Counted from the first letter of the stretch, positions 8,058 through 15,685 are shown. The stretch is DNA of 51,557 nt from Mycolicibacterium canariasense (GCF_002101555.1 NZ_LQOL01000087.1:1-51557); one strand, 5' to 3'. A program made the numbers and translations. Notes: generated by a model not told the origin, from the sequence alone.

Positions 8058-9407
8058 GTGAGCGACCGCGACGACGCCCTGCGTCAGGAGCTCGGTTGGA
8101 CCGGGCCGGAGGAAGCCGATTACGAGCCGCCCACCAAAGCGGTGCAGCAGCCGGCCCCGCCCGCACCCGTTCCGGCACGCCCGCCGGTCGATTTCGTGCC
8201 GCCCCAGCGGGAGGACCCCGTCGAGCAACCCCGGCCGGCGGGCTCCCTGCACCCACCGGTCCAGCACCACCGCACCGACGCCCTCGGTGACACCGGGCCG
8301 ATCGCCGCGGTGCGCCACGACTGGCCCCCGCAGCCGGCCTCACCCCCGCCGCGACCGGGCCCCCCACCGCCCGGCCAGCCGGTGCACCAGCCCGTACGTC
8401 AAGGCCATCCGCAACCCGGCTCCCCCTGGCCGCCGCCCGGCCACCTACCACCGGGCCCGCAGTCCTATGCCGATCGCATTCCCGTCCGGGAGCTGGTCCC
8501 GAACCGACCTGCACCGCCGACGAGCGGCTGGCGTCGCATGGTGTACCGGCTCACCTTCGGACTGGTGAATCCCGGGCCCTCCCCCGACGAGATCCGCGCG
8601 GCCGAGCTCGAAGCCGGTATCCGCGGGGTACTGCGCGGGCATTACAAGATCGGCGTGATGGGCAAGGGCGGTGTCGGCAAGACGACCGTATCGGCAAGTG
8701 TCGGTTCGGTTTTCGCCGAACTGCGGCCCGACGACCGGGTGGTCGCCATCGACGCGGACACCGCGTTCGGCAAGCTGGGCGCCCGGGTGGACCCGCGCGC
8801 GGTCGGCTCCTACTGGGAGCTGGCCGCCGACCAGCACCTGGACACCTTCGCCGACATCCGCAACCGGGTGGGCAACAACGCCGCCGGGTTGTTCGTCCTG
8901 GCAGGCGAGTCCAGCCCGGCGCGGCGGCGGATTCTCGACCCGGCCATCTACCGGGAGGCCACCTCACGGCTGGACCGGTATTTCTCCATCTCGATCGTGG
9001 ACTGCAGTTCCACCATGGACTCCCCGGTGACCCAGGAGGTGCTGCGGGACCTGGACGCCCTGATCGTGGTGTCCTCCCCGTGGGTCGACGGCGCGGCGGC
9101 CGCCGGGCAGACCATGGACTGGCTGGCCAGCCGCGGGCTGACCGGATTGTTGCAACGCACCGTCGTGGTGCTCAACGACTCCGACGGGCATTCGGACAAA
9201 CGCACCCGCACCATCCTTGCCCAACAGTTCGCCGGGCAGGGGCAGACGGTGGTGGAGGTGCCGTTCGACGGCCGGATCCGGCCGGGGGGCGTGATCTCCG
9301 GCACCAGGGAGATGGCACCGCAGACCCGGCGCAGGTTCGTCGAGATCGCCGCCGCGCTGGCCGCGCACTTCCCCCGCACCGACGACCGCAATCGCGAGCG
9401 TTTCTGA
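8058..9407 (+). CDS. EspI-like MinD/ParA ATPase (Rv3860-type)
   Basis: 449 residues. Residues 1-165 are Pro/Gln-rich and probably disordered. Residues ~170-445 form a MinD/ParA-type ATPase: SGWRRMVYRLTFGLVNPGPS corresponds to the segment before the ATPase in EspI, the P-loop is GKGGVGKTT, and SISIVDCSSTMDSP is the Walker B region. It is thus a paralogue of the EspI half of the neighbouring chimera. Rv3860, close to whiB6 and espE in M. tuberculosis, is the positional counterpart, although this protein has a longer N-terminal region. The role is unknown; a positioning or regulatory ATPase for ESX-1 is inference. The GTG start has a strong GGAGGAGGA site. Confidence 0.75.
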   Translation: MSDRDDALRQELGWTGPEEADYEPPTKAVQQPAPPAPVPARPPVDFVPPQREDPVEQPRPAGSLHPPVQHHRTDALGDTGPIAAVRHDWPPQPASPPPRPGPPPPGQPVHQPVRQGHPQPGSPWPPPGHLPPGPQSYADRIPVRELVPNRPAPPTSGWRRMVYRLTFGLVNPGPSPDEIRAAELEAGIRGVLRGHYKIGVMGKGGVGKTTVSASVGSVFAELRPDDRVVAIDADTAFGKLGARVDPRAVGSYWELAADQHLDTFADIRNRVGNNAAGLFVLAGESSPARRRILDPAIYREATSRLDRYFSISIVDCSSTMDSPVTQEVLRDLDALIVVSSPWVDGAAAAGQTMDWLASRGLTGLLQRTVVVLNDSDGHSDKRTRTILAQQFAGQGQTVVEVPFDGRIRPGGVISGTREMAPQTRRRFVEIAAALAAHFPRTDDRNRERF

Positions 9408-9414
9408 CCGGCGG

Positions 9415-10125
9415 TCAGTCCCAATCGATCGCGGCGACAAGCCGTTCCACCGCGACGGCGTCATCGCCGGGCACCTGCTGCTCGGCTTCGATCCGGGTGA
9501 CGACGTCCTCGGGCACACCAGCGGCTTGGGCGGTCTCGGCGATGGTGAGGTTCGCCCGTCGGCGGGTGGCGTACAGCCGCTGCCCCAGGGTGGCGTCCGG
9601 CGCGGACGCCGCCCGCAGCGTGAGTTCGTCCATCAGGCTGCGCACCGTGCCCAGCGCCCGGATCAGCGGGGGTGTCACCTGGATGCGGGCCGCGCGGGCG
9701 GCCACCGCCTCGAGCTGACGCAGATCCGCCAGCACCCCGGTGGCCCGCGTGACGAAATCCGGATGGTCGGTGGCCGGCAGCGCCTCGATGGTGGACCCGA
9801 ACGTGTTCGCCGCCGCGACGACGGCCTGTGCGATCAGCGGAACCTCGTCGGCGCCGGCGCGGCGCTCGGGGCCGGAGTCGACGGCGTCCCCGCGGCGTAG
9901 TCGCTCGATGGTTCCCGGCGGCCATTTCAGCACCGCCTCGAGCTTCGCCCTGGTCGATTCCCGCGGCCAGCTGCGACCCTTCTCGAACGCGATCAGGGCG
10001 CCGGCGTTGATGACGCCGTCGGCCGCCAGACTGCGCTGGCTGACGTTGAGTTCGCGCCGGCGCGCGGCCGCGGCGGCGCCGGCGCGCACCATGCCGGGGT
10101 CATCGCCAGGGCCGGGCTCGACCAC
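9415..10125 (-). CDS. XRE-family helix-turn-helix regulator with two HTH regions
   Basis: 236 residues from a GTG preceded by AGGGAGG with 8-nt spacing, which decides the start; the frame is open for 38 more codons upstream. Residues ~10-70 form a helix-turn-helix (RRRELNVSQRSLAADGVINAG ... FEKGRSWPR). A second one lies near the C-terminus (LYATRRRANLTIAETAQAAG). The middle is helical and without recognised family. It faces whiB6, sharing a 295-base upstream region that contains repeated motifs, so it may control itself and whiB6, and through WhiB6 the ESX-1 genes. That is inference from position. No homologue with known function is recognised. Confidence 0.7.
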   Translation of the reverse strand: MVEPGPGDDPGMVRAGAAAAARRRELNVSQRSLAADGVINAGALIAFEKGRSWPRESTRAKLEAVLKWPPGTIERLRRGDAVDSGPERRAGADEVPLIAQAVVAAANTFGSTIEALPATDHPDFVTRATGVLADLRQLEAVAARAARIQVTPPLIRALGTVRSLMDELTLRAASAPDATLGQRLYATRRRANLTIAETAQAAGVPEDVVTRIEAEQQVPGDDAVAVERLVAAIDWD

Positions 10126-10150
10126 GCGTAAGACCTCCCTGGACCCTGAT

Positions 10151-10186
10151 TCGGTGCCGCATCGGTGCCGCAATAGTAGCGAAACC
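10151..10186. promoter_or_regulatory. Tandem 11-bp repeat and -10 box upstream of the XRE regulator gene
   Basis: The 11-mer TCGGTGCCGCA occurs twice back to back (10151-10161 and 10162-10172). Directly after it comes GTAGCGAAACC (10176-10186), whose minus strand contains the -10-like TACTAT (10174-10179). The repeat would lie in the 5' leader of the regulator, a position expected for an autoregulatory operator. Confidence 0.45.
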
Positions 10187-10349
10187 ACGGCATCGCTATA
10201 TCTAACCGCTACGCATCGCCGTTGCCCACAACGACTCAAACCGTAGCGCTGCGTCGCTTTTGCGTACGATTCGCGCCGCCATCGCCGGAAATCACCAGCA
10301 AAACCTCGCGCAGCGCCCTACCGGGGTGATCAACGGCCTCACCAAACTG

Positions 10350-10378
10350 TTGCATTGCTACGGTTAGTGCTCTACATT
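10350..10378 (+). promoter_or_regulatory. whiB6 promoter
   Basis: TTGCAT (10350-10355) and TACATT (10373-10378) are separated by exactly 17 bases, a good SigA-type pair. GCTACGGTT in the spacer (10357-10365) is the inverted copy of AACCGTAGC at 10239-10247, and related GTAGCG/CGCTAC elements lie at 10176 and 10206. A protein binding this motif would cover the whiB6 spacer and repress or activate it. Confidence 0.55.
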
Positions 10379-10420
10379 CGTCTGCATTGCGGCAGACACG
10401 CCGCCGACAGAGGAGACACC

Positions 10421-10711
10421 ATGAACGCAATCGGCGCGGACGGTCTGCCCGTCGGCGACTGCACCCGGGACCCCGAACGCTGGACTTCGGCGGCCGACGA
10501 AGATGCCAAGACGATCTGCCGCATGTGCCCACGGCGTTGGGCCTGTGCCAGGGAGGCCTGCGAACTGCCGCGCGCCGAAGGGCTGTGGGCCGGCATCGTC
10601 ATCCCGGAGAGCGGACGGGGCCGCACCTTCGCCCTGCGGCAGCTGCGCTCGCTCGCCGAACGCAACGGCTATCCCGTCCGCGCCCGCCGGCTCTATCTCG
10701 AGTCGGCCTGA
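10421..10711 (+). CDS. whiB6: WhiB6-type iron-sulfur transcription factor
   Basis: 96 residues. WhiB6 holds a redox-sensitive [4Fe-4S] cluster and controls ESX-1 genes in mycobacteria. The four cluster ligands are Cys14, Cys33, Cys36 and Cys42 (C...CRMCPRRWAC); Cys47 is an extra. The Gly-rich turn is EGLWAGIVIPES, and the C-terminus FALRQLRSLAERNGYPVR is nearly that of Rv3862c as I remember it. The ATG at 10421 has an AGGAGA site with proper spacing and a ~40-base leader. Its place beside espE and the Rv3860-like gene repeats the M. tuberculosis order, so the regulator of ESX-1 is kept although the core secretion genes are gone locally. Confidence 0.93.
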   Translation: MNAIGADGLPVGDCTRDPERWTSAADEDAKTICRMCPRRWACAREACELPRAEGLWAGIVIPESGRGRTFALRQLRSLAERNGYPVRARRLYLESA

Positions 10712-10719
10712 GACCGGTC

Positions 10720-10757
10720 GCTCCCGCTGCCGTATTCGAGGGGCCGGTAGCGGGAGC
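10720..10757 (+). terminator. Hairpin downstream of whiB6
   Basis: GCTCCCGCTGCCG (10720-10732) pairs with CGGTAGCGGGAGC (10745-10757) with one mismatch and a 12-base loop. It lies 9 bases after the whiB6 stop, between convergent genes. There is no real T-run after it, as is usual in mycobacteria. Confidence 0.5.
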
Positions 10758-10771
10758 GGCCTTCTCGGCCT

Positions 10772-10821
10772 CAGATCTCGGCCGCAGATCTTGGCTTCAG
10801 ATCTTGGCTTCAGATCTTGGC
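10772..10821. repeat. 13-bp tandem repeat at the 3' end of the secreted-protein gene
   Basis: CAGATCTTGGCTT occurs at 10785-10797 and 10798-10810, followed by an 11-base partial copy to 10821; a degenerate copy (CAGATCTCGGCCG) precedes it at 10772. The minus-strand gene ends inside the array: the last codons Ala-Lys-Ile-stop come from one unit and the next two units lie just after the stop. Confidence 0.85.
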
Positions 10822-11268
10822 GATGAAATCCGAGGTGTACGCCTCGGCCGGCTGCTGCGAGTGGTCACTGGGCCGCTCGATGGAAACCCAGGCTCCGGTG
10901 GCGCCCGGGTCGATGGCCGAGCGGATGGTCGCGTAGGCGTTGCCGGCGCCGTCGGTCTGCAGCGGCACCGGCGCGACGGCACAGTCGTTGGAGGCCCGCG
11001 GCATCTGGAACACCCGCACGAAGTACTGGGTGTCGGGACGGGCGGTGAGCAGTTCGACGTCGACGGCCAGGGTGTTGCCGTCGGTGTGCAGGTGCGCCAG
11101 CGGGCGGGCGTAACCGGTGGCCCAGGTCCGTTCGGCGGGCGTGTAATCGCAGGCACGCACCGTGCTGGTGAACGGCATGACGGTGGTGTCGGCGGCGGCG
11201 ATACCGGCGGCCAGCGTTGTCAGCGCGACGCCCAGGCCGGCCGAAGCCAGAATCATCCGTCGCCTCAT
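10810..11268 (-). CDS. Secreted mycobacterial protein of unknown function
   Basis: 152 residues. The N-terminus is a classical signal peptide: MRRRMIL, a hydrophobic core to about residue 23, and a likely cleavage after AAA before DTT. The mature part of ~125 residues has two cysteines (ACDY and NDCA) that may form a disulfide, and looks rich in beta strands. I do not recognise the family beyond small exported actinobacterial proteins. The ATG at 11268 is preceded by a CAGGA site; the frame is open further upstream, but that part lacks any export signal. It is convergent with whiB6. The extreme 3' end lies within a 13-bp tandem repeat. Confidence 0.7.
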   Translation of the reverse strand: MRRRMILASAGLGVALTTLAAGIAAADTTVMPFTSTVRACDYTPAERTWATGYARPLAHLHTDGNTLAVDVELLTARPDTQYFVRVFQMPRASNDCAVAPVPLQTDGAGNAYATIRSAIDPGATGAWVSIERPSDHSQQPAEAYTSDFIAKI

Positions 11269-11522
11269 ATGTCCTGACCCCCGCTGGTTACTTGCCGGTA
11301 ATTTTAACGGTGCCGTCACCGCGCCGGGAGGTCCTGCCCTGGTGATGCTCCTCACCGGGCCCCACCCGGAATAGCCGGCGGGCCGATGCCGTTGAACCGT
11401 CCGACGGTGCCGGTCATGCCCCGGGTACCACATCAGAACTGTCGCTTCGAGCGACCACTTGCCGAGAGGCGACATGCCGGTGCCGTCCCCAAACTTCTCA
11501 ACCCCGCACACCCGCCGGGACT

Positions 11523-11528
11523 ACTGTT
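11523..11528 (+). promoter_or_regulatory. -10 box of a leaderless promoter for the pirin gene
   Basis: TACTGT ends 5 bases before the GTG at 11534 and no ribosome-binding site is visible, which indicates a leaderless transcript. Confidence 0.45.
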
Positions 11529-11533
11529 GAACC

Positions 11534-12490
11534 GTGAGCAACACCGACATCGCCCCGCGTGAACTGGACTGCGGCCCATCGCGATTCACCGGGGTGCTGC
11601 AGGCTCGCGAAGTCCCACTGGGCGGCCCGCGGGCCATGCTGGTGCGCCGCACCCTGCCCGCCAAGGAACGCTCCATGGTGGGTGCGTGGTGTTTCGCCGA
11701 CCACTACGGCCCCCAAGAAGTGCGCGGCGGTCCAGGGATGGACGTCCCGCCGCACCCGCACACCGGATTACAAACCGTCAGTTGGCTTTTCAGTGGTGAG
11801 ATCGAACATCGCGACAGCGCCGGGGTACACGCCATGGTCCGGCCCGGCGAACTCAATCTGATGACGGCCGGTGCGGGCATCTGCCATTCCGAAGTGTCGA
11901 CCCCGGCCACCACCGTGCTGCACGGGGTTCAGCTCTGGGTCGCGCTACCGGAGTCCGCGCGGGACGGGGCGCGCGATTTCGCGCACTACGCACCCCCGGC
12001 GGTGGCGATCGACGGCGCCACGGTGCGGGTGTTCCTCGGAGCCCTCGTCGGACAGCGTTCGCCGGTGCACACCTTCACCCCGCTGCTCGGCGCCCAGCTC
12101 GACGTGGCGCCACGGGCAACGCTCGCGCTGGACGTCGATCCCACCTTCGAACACGGCGCCCTGCTCGACCGGGGCGACGTCGAGGTGGCCGGCACCCCAC
12201 TGGCCGTGGCCGACCTCTGCTATCAATCGCCGGGCTGTGAGCGCCTGGAGATCGTCAACCGCGGCGACGCGCCGGCGCGACTCATCCTGCTCGGCGGTCC
12301 CCCGTTTCCGGAACGGCTGGTGATGTGGTGGAACTTCGTCGGCCGCAGCCATGAGGACATCGTCGCCTACCGGGAGGCCTGGCAGTCGGCCGCCGACCGG
12401 TTCGGCGCGGTGCAGGGCTACCGCGGTGCGGTCGGTCGACTACCCGCGCCCGTACTCCCCGGGATTAGGCTCAAACCTCGTGAGCGCTGA
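11534..12490 (+). CDS. Pirin family protein
   Basis: 318 residues, two cupin barrels. The N-terminal barrel has the pirin metal motif: HPHTGLQTVSW followed by EHRDSAG, the segment GELNLMTAGAGICHSE, and GVQLWVALP. The C-terminal barrel ends with LLGGPPFPERLVMWWNFVGR, typical of pirins. Pirins are iron-binding cytosolic proteins; bacterial members can be quercetin 2,3-dioxygenases or regulate metabolic enzymes, and which applies here cannot be read from sequence. The gene overlaps the following GNAT gene by 11 bases, suggesting co-expression. Confidence 0.85.
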   Translation: MSNTDIAPRELDCGPSRFTGVLQAREVPLGGPRAMLVRRTLPAKERSMVGAWCFADHYGPQEVRGGPGMDVPPHPHTGLQTVSWLFSGEIEHRDSAGVHAMVRPGELNLMTAGAGICHSEVSTPATTVLHGVQLWVALPESARDGARDFAHYAPPAVAIDGATVRVFLGALVGQRSPVHTFTPLLGAQLDVAPRATLALDVDPTFEHGALLDRGDVEVAGTPLAVADLCYQSPGCERLEIVNRGDAPARLILLGGPPFPERLVMWWNFVGRSHEDIVAYREAWQSAADRFGAVQGYRGAVGRLPAPVLPGIRLKPRER

Positions 12491-12737
12491 AGCACACGTG
12501 ACGCCCGGCGACAACCGGTTCACCATCGCGCTGGACGGTCAGCGGGTCGGGCTCATCGACTTTTACGACCGCGACGGGGTACGGGTGTTCACCCACACCG
12601 AGATCGATCCCGCGTACGGCGGCCGCGGGCTGGGCACCCAGCTGGTAGCCGAGACCGTGGCGGCCACCCGCGCGGCGGGATTGCAGATCGAGTCGTATTG
12701 CTCGATGGTCACCCACTACCTGGCGAAGAACCCTTGA
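12480..12737 (+). CDS. Small GNAT N-acetyltransferase (Gcn5-related, YidJ/YjdJ-like)
   Basis: 85 residues from a GTG at 12480 that lies inside the end of the pirin gene. It is the minimal acetyl-CoA-binding GNAT form (DUF4442/'Gtn' type): HTEIDPAYGGRGLGTQLVAE is the acetyl-CoA pyrophosphate loop, followed by SYCSMVTHYLAKNP. Such mini-GNATs have no known substrate. A TAGGCT sequence 8 bases before the GTG could be its own -10 box. It ends 3 bases before the convergent PPOX gene. Confidence 0.75.
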   Translation: MSAEAHVTPGDNRFTIALDGQRVGLIDFYDRDGVRVFTHTEIDPAYGGRGLGTQLVAETVAATRAAGLQIESYCSMVTHYLAKNP

Positions 12738-12740
12738 GCG

Positions 12741-13241
12741 TCAGGTCAGATACTGTGCGGTGCTGCCGCTGACCGGCATGTCGGGCATGCCCAGCTTGCG
12801 GTGATCCCAACTGCGCCGCCGCGACTCCCGCACGCGGACACAGATGCGGTTGTTCATCATCTGGTCCACAAAGGGTTTCATGTCGTCGGTGTACGGGCCG
12901 GTGTAGCGCTCCCACACGCTGATGCCGACGCGCAGGTTGGTTTCCGGGTCGTTGATGATCTCGGCGGTGCCGTCGATGGACACCCCGCGCAACGTGCCGT
13001 AGGTCAGCCCGTCCTCGATCATCACGGTGATGGTCGGATCGCGGCGCAGGTTCACCGCCTTCTGCGACTTGGCCTTGGTCTCGAACCAGATCTCGCCGTC
13101 GAGGACGGCGTACCACATGGCCACCAGGTGGGGCCGGCCGTTGGGCAGCACGGTCGCCATCGTGGCGGTGCGGCTGCGCTCGATGAACTCGGCGATCTCG
13201 TCGTCGCCCATCACGATCTTGGCGCGCTGATTCTCTCCCAT
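12741..13241 (-). CDS. PPOX-class F420- or flavin-dependent protein
   Basis: 166 residues from an ATG at 13241 with AAGGA 6 bases upstream; a TTG two codons earlier is less likely. It is a single split-barrel domain: ATMATVLPNGRPHLVAMWY is the first beta hairpin, and EIWFETKAKSQKAVNLRRDP holds the cofactor-phosphate-binding Lys and Arg residues. This is typical for the large mycobacterial family of F420H2-dependent reductases. The substrate is unknown. The region just upstream (13273-13284) contains a short CCCGG/CCGGG hairpin after the enoyl-CoA hydratase gene. Confidence 0.75.
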   Translation of the reverse strand: MGENQRAKIVMGDDEIAEFIERSRTATMATVLPNGRPHLVAMWYAVLDGEIWFETKAKSQKAVNLRRDPTITVMIEDGLTYGTLRGVSIDGTAEIINDPETNLRVGISVWERYTGPYTDDMKPFVDQMMNNRICVRVRESRRRSWDHRKLGMPDMPVSGSTAQYLT

Positions 13242-13290
13242 GATCAATCCTTAGCAGGACTGCGATCGGGAACCCGGCACCGGGTGGGGC

Positions 13291-13953
13291 TCAGCGCATC
13301 GCCGTGGCCCGCAGCGTTTGTGCGGCGGCACCGAACATCGTCTGTTTGATGGCACCCAAGGTGCCCCGGTCCTTGCCGGCCAGCGGCCGCAGGATGTCCA
13401 GCGCGGCGCCGTCGACCGCGCCCTCGCCCGCGGTGGCATCGACGATCGCATAGCTCTGCGCGTCCGCACCGCCGAACCGGCGTCCGGTGGTCATCGACGC
13501 GACGGCTGCCTGCGGGGTGAGCTTGGCCTGGATCAGTGCCGCCATGCCGTCGGTGAAGGGGATCCGGATATCGGCCTCGGGGAAGCAGAAGAACCCGCGG
13601 TCGGCGCGCATCACCCGGAAGTCGTGTGCCATGGCCAGCATCGCGCCGGCGCCGAAGGCGTGCCCGACGATGGCGGCCGCGGTCGGGATGGGCAGCGTGA
13701 GTACCCGGGCCAGCAGGTCCTGCACCTGCCCGACGTACCACTGGGTGCGGTCGCCGTTGGCCATCAACCAGTCCAGGTCCAGACCGTTGGTGTAGAACTT
13801 GCCGGCTGCCGTGGTGAGCAGGCCGGCGGCACCGTCGGCGAGCACGGTGTCCAGATGTGCGTTGACAGTCTCGAGAAAGTCTGGGCTGAAACGGTTTTCG
13901 CCGTCACCGAGATTGAGCACCGCGATGTTGTCGGTGTACTCGAGAGTGGTCAT
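13291..13953 (-). CDS. Enoyl-CoA hydratase/isomerase family protein
   Basis: 220 residues with the crotonase fold: ENRFSPDFLETVNAHLD near the N-terminus, then FYTNGLDLDWL and the oxyanion-hole region GHAFGAGAMLAMAHDFRVM. The ATG has AAAGGACG upstream. Catalytic glutamates of classical hydratases are not both evident: the position after FCFPEADIRIPF resembles Delta3,Delta2-enoyl-CoA isomerases of the plant/ECI type, so an isomerase role is possible. It overlaps the upstream TetR gene by 4 bases (ATGA), so the two are co-transcribed and the TetR probably responds to a fatty acyl compound. Confidence 0.78.
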   Translation of the reverse strand: MTTLEYTDNIAVLNLGDGENRFSPDFLETVNAHLDTVLADGAAGLLTTAAGKFYTNGLDLDWLMANGDRTQWYVGQVQDLLARVLTLPIPTAAAIVGHAFGAGAMLAMAHDFRVMRADRGFFCFPEADIRIPFTDGMAALIQAKLTPQAAVASMTTGRRFGGADAQSYAIVDATAGEGAVDGAALDILRPLAGKDRGTLGAIKQTMFGAAAQTLRATAMR

Positions 13954-14567
13954 GGCTGACGTCCTTTGCGTGTGATGGGTGGGGGTCCGATGTCGAGCAC
14001 GGCGCGCACCGCAGCGCTCAGGTGCCGGCGGGCGGTGGCGCTGGCCAGCCGGTCTCGGGTCAGCAGGATCGCGGTCGGCAGGTCGACGACGCACTCGGTG
14101 ATGGTGTCCGCGGCGGCCCGGTCCCGCCGCTGCCAGAGCCCGTCGGCCAGCCGCACCATGGTGGCGACCAACCGGTCCTGCAGCTCGAGCAGACGACGCG
14201 CCAGCTCGTCGGGCATCTCGGCATCCAGGATGTCCTCCCGCCGCACGGCGAGCACCAACCGGCAGGACGCCGGGTGCCGGTCGGACAGCACCCCGGGCGC
14301 CCCGGCGGCGGCGACCACGGCCTCCGTCGGGTCCGCGGCCCGTTCGATCAGGGCATCCTGCACCCGCAGGAATCGCTCACCGGCGCGTAACCAGGCCCGG
14401 CCCAGCAACTCCGAGCGGGACGAAAAGCTGTGGTACAGAGCCCCATTGGAGATACCCGCGGCCGCGGCCACCGCGCGCACCGTGACCGCGGCCGGACCGC
14501 GTTCGACGGCCAGGGTCTCGACGGCGTCCAGCACGGAGTCCGGGTCGTACACGCGGGGGCGGGGCAC
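13950..14567 (-). CDS. TetR-family transcriptional regulator
   Basis: 205 residues from a GTG at 14567 that gives the sequence PRPRVYDPDSVLDAV. The helix-turn-helix is AAAAGISNGALYHSFSSRSEL, with a ligand-binding helical domain after it. A longer start at 14588 would begin within the operator palindrome and is less likely. The gene precedes and overlaps the crotonase-family gene, and faces the DUF808 gene across a perfect palindrome that is most probably its own operator. Confidence 0.85.
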   Translation of the reverse strand: MPRPRVYDPDSVLDAVETLAVERGPAAVTVRAVAAAAGISNGALYHSFSSRSELLGRAWLRAGERFLRVQDALIERAADPTEAVVAAAGAPGVLSDRHPASCRLVLAVRREDILDAEMPDELARRLLELQDRLVATMVRLADGLWQRRDRAAADTITECVVDLPTAILLTRDRLASATARRHLSAAVRAVLDIGPPPITRKGRQP

Positions 14568-14574
14568 GACGCCA

Positions 14575-14602
14575 CCATAACAGAGCATATGCTCTGTTAT
14601 GG
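14575..14602. promoter_or_regulatory. 28-bp perfect palindrome, TetR operator
   Basis: The arm CCATAACAGAGCAT (14575-14588) is followed directly by its exact reverse complement (14589-14602). It begins 8 bases upstream of the tetR GTG and contains TATGGT on both strands, so a repressor bound here would cover both divergent promoters. Confidence 0.85.
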
Positions 14603-14665
14603 TTCCGGCACGGGGCTGTGGGTCTGCTGGGCAACCGGTAGCCTGCGGAGTATGCGGGGAACGTC

Positions 14666-15604
14666 ATGAGTGCTGGCCTGTTCGGACTGCTCGACGACAT
14701 CGCCGCATTGGCGCGGCTGGCGGCCGCGTCGATCGACGACATCGGCGCCGCCACCGGCAAGGCGACCGCGAAGGCAGCCGGCGTGGTCATCGACGACACC
14801 GCGGTGACTCCGCAGTACGTGCACGGCATCACCGCCGATCGCGAGTTGCCGATGATCAAGCGGATCGCGATCGGTTCGCTGCGCAACAAGCTGATCTTCA
14901 TCCTCCCGGCGGCGCTGCTGCTCAGCCAGTTCGCGCCGTGGCTGCTCACCCCGATCCTGATGATCGGTGCCACCTATCTGTGCTTCGAGGGCGCCGAGAA
15001 GGTGCTCGGCCGTTTCCTGCACCACGGCAGCGCCGAGGACCAAGCCAGCGCCGCCGGAGCGGTCGACGAGAAGCAGATGACGGCCGGGGCCATCCGCACG
15101 GACTTCATCCTGTCGGCCGAGATCATGGTGATCGCGCTCAACGAGGTGGCACACCAGCCGTTCGTGCCGCGACTGATCATCCTGGTGATCGTCGCGCTGG
15201 TGATCACCGCGGCGGTGTACGGCGTCGTCGGGGTCATCGTGAAGATGGACGATGTGGGCCTGAGCCTGGCGCAGCGGCAGGGCCGCCTCGCGCAGAAGGT
15301 GGGCCGCGGTCTGGTCTCCGGGATGCCCAAGGTGCTGGCGGTGCTCTCGACGGTCGGCACGGTGGCGATGTTGTGGGTGGGTGGGCACATCCTGCTGACC
15401 GGTACCGATACCCTCGGCTGGCACGCGCCCTACGGCTTGGTGCACCACGCCGAGGACTTCGTGCATCACGCCGTCCAGGGCATCGGCGGGCTGCTGGCCT
15501 GGCTGACCAACACCGCCGCATCGGCGGTGGTGGGGTTCGTCGTCGGCGCCATCGTGGTGGGCGTCATCCACGTTCTGCCGTTCGGCAAGAAGAAGCACGA
15601 CTGA
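14666..15604 (+). CDS. DUF808 (YedI-like) membrane protein
   Basis: 312 residues with the DUF808 start SAGLFGLLDDIAALARLAA and the typical segment GKATAKAAGVVIDDTAVTPQ. About six hydrophobic helices follow, including a pair near residues 80-110 and a strongly hydrophobic RLIILVIVALVITAAVYGVV stretch near 170-195. The family is widespread, inner-membrane and without a defined function. The ATG at 14666 has GGGGA upstream. It is divergent from tetR across the 28-bp palindrome, so it is probably controlled by it. Confidence 0.85.
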   Translation: MSAGLFGLLDDIAALARLAAASIDDIGAATGKATAKAAGVVIDDTAVTPQYVHGITADRELPMIKRIAIGSLRNKLIFILPAALLLSQFAPWLLTPILMIGATYLCFEGAEKVLGRFLHHGSAEDQASAAGAVDEKQMTAGAIRTDFILSAEIMVIALNEVAHQPFVPRLIILVIVALVITAAVYGVVGVIVKMDDVGLSLAQRQGRLAQKVGRGLVSGMPKVLAVLSTVGTVAMLWVGGHILLTGTDTLGWHAPYGLVHHAEDFVHHAVQGIGGLLAWLTNTAASAVVGFVVGAIVVGVIHVLPFGKKKHD

Positions 15605-15619
15605 ACCGCCGCAGGCGTT

Positions 15620-15660
15620 CCCAGCGCTCGGCCGGGTGATCGGCGGCGCGGGGCGCTGGG
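15620..15660. terminator. Hairpin between convergent genes
   Basis: CCCAGCGC (15620-15627) pairs with GCGCTGGG (15653-15660) across a GC-rich 25-base loop. It lies between the DUF808 gene and the small membrane-protein gene and may end both transcripts. A second short hairpin, GGCGACG/CGTCGCC, follows at 15669-15684. Confidence 0.35.
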
Positions 15661-15685
15661 GCTGGTGCGGCGACGACCGTCGCCG

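Noticed and set aside
10772..10821. CRISPR-like repeat array
   Set aside because: Units are 13 bp, directly adjacent and without spacers; a simple tandem repeat.
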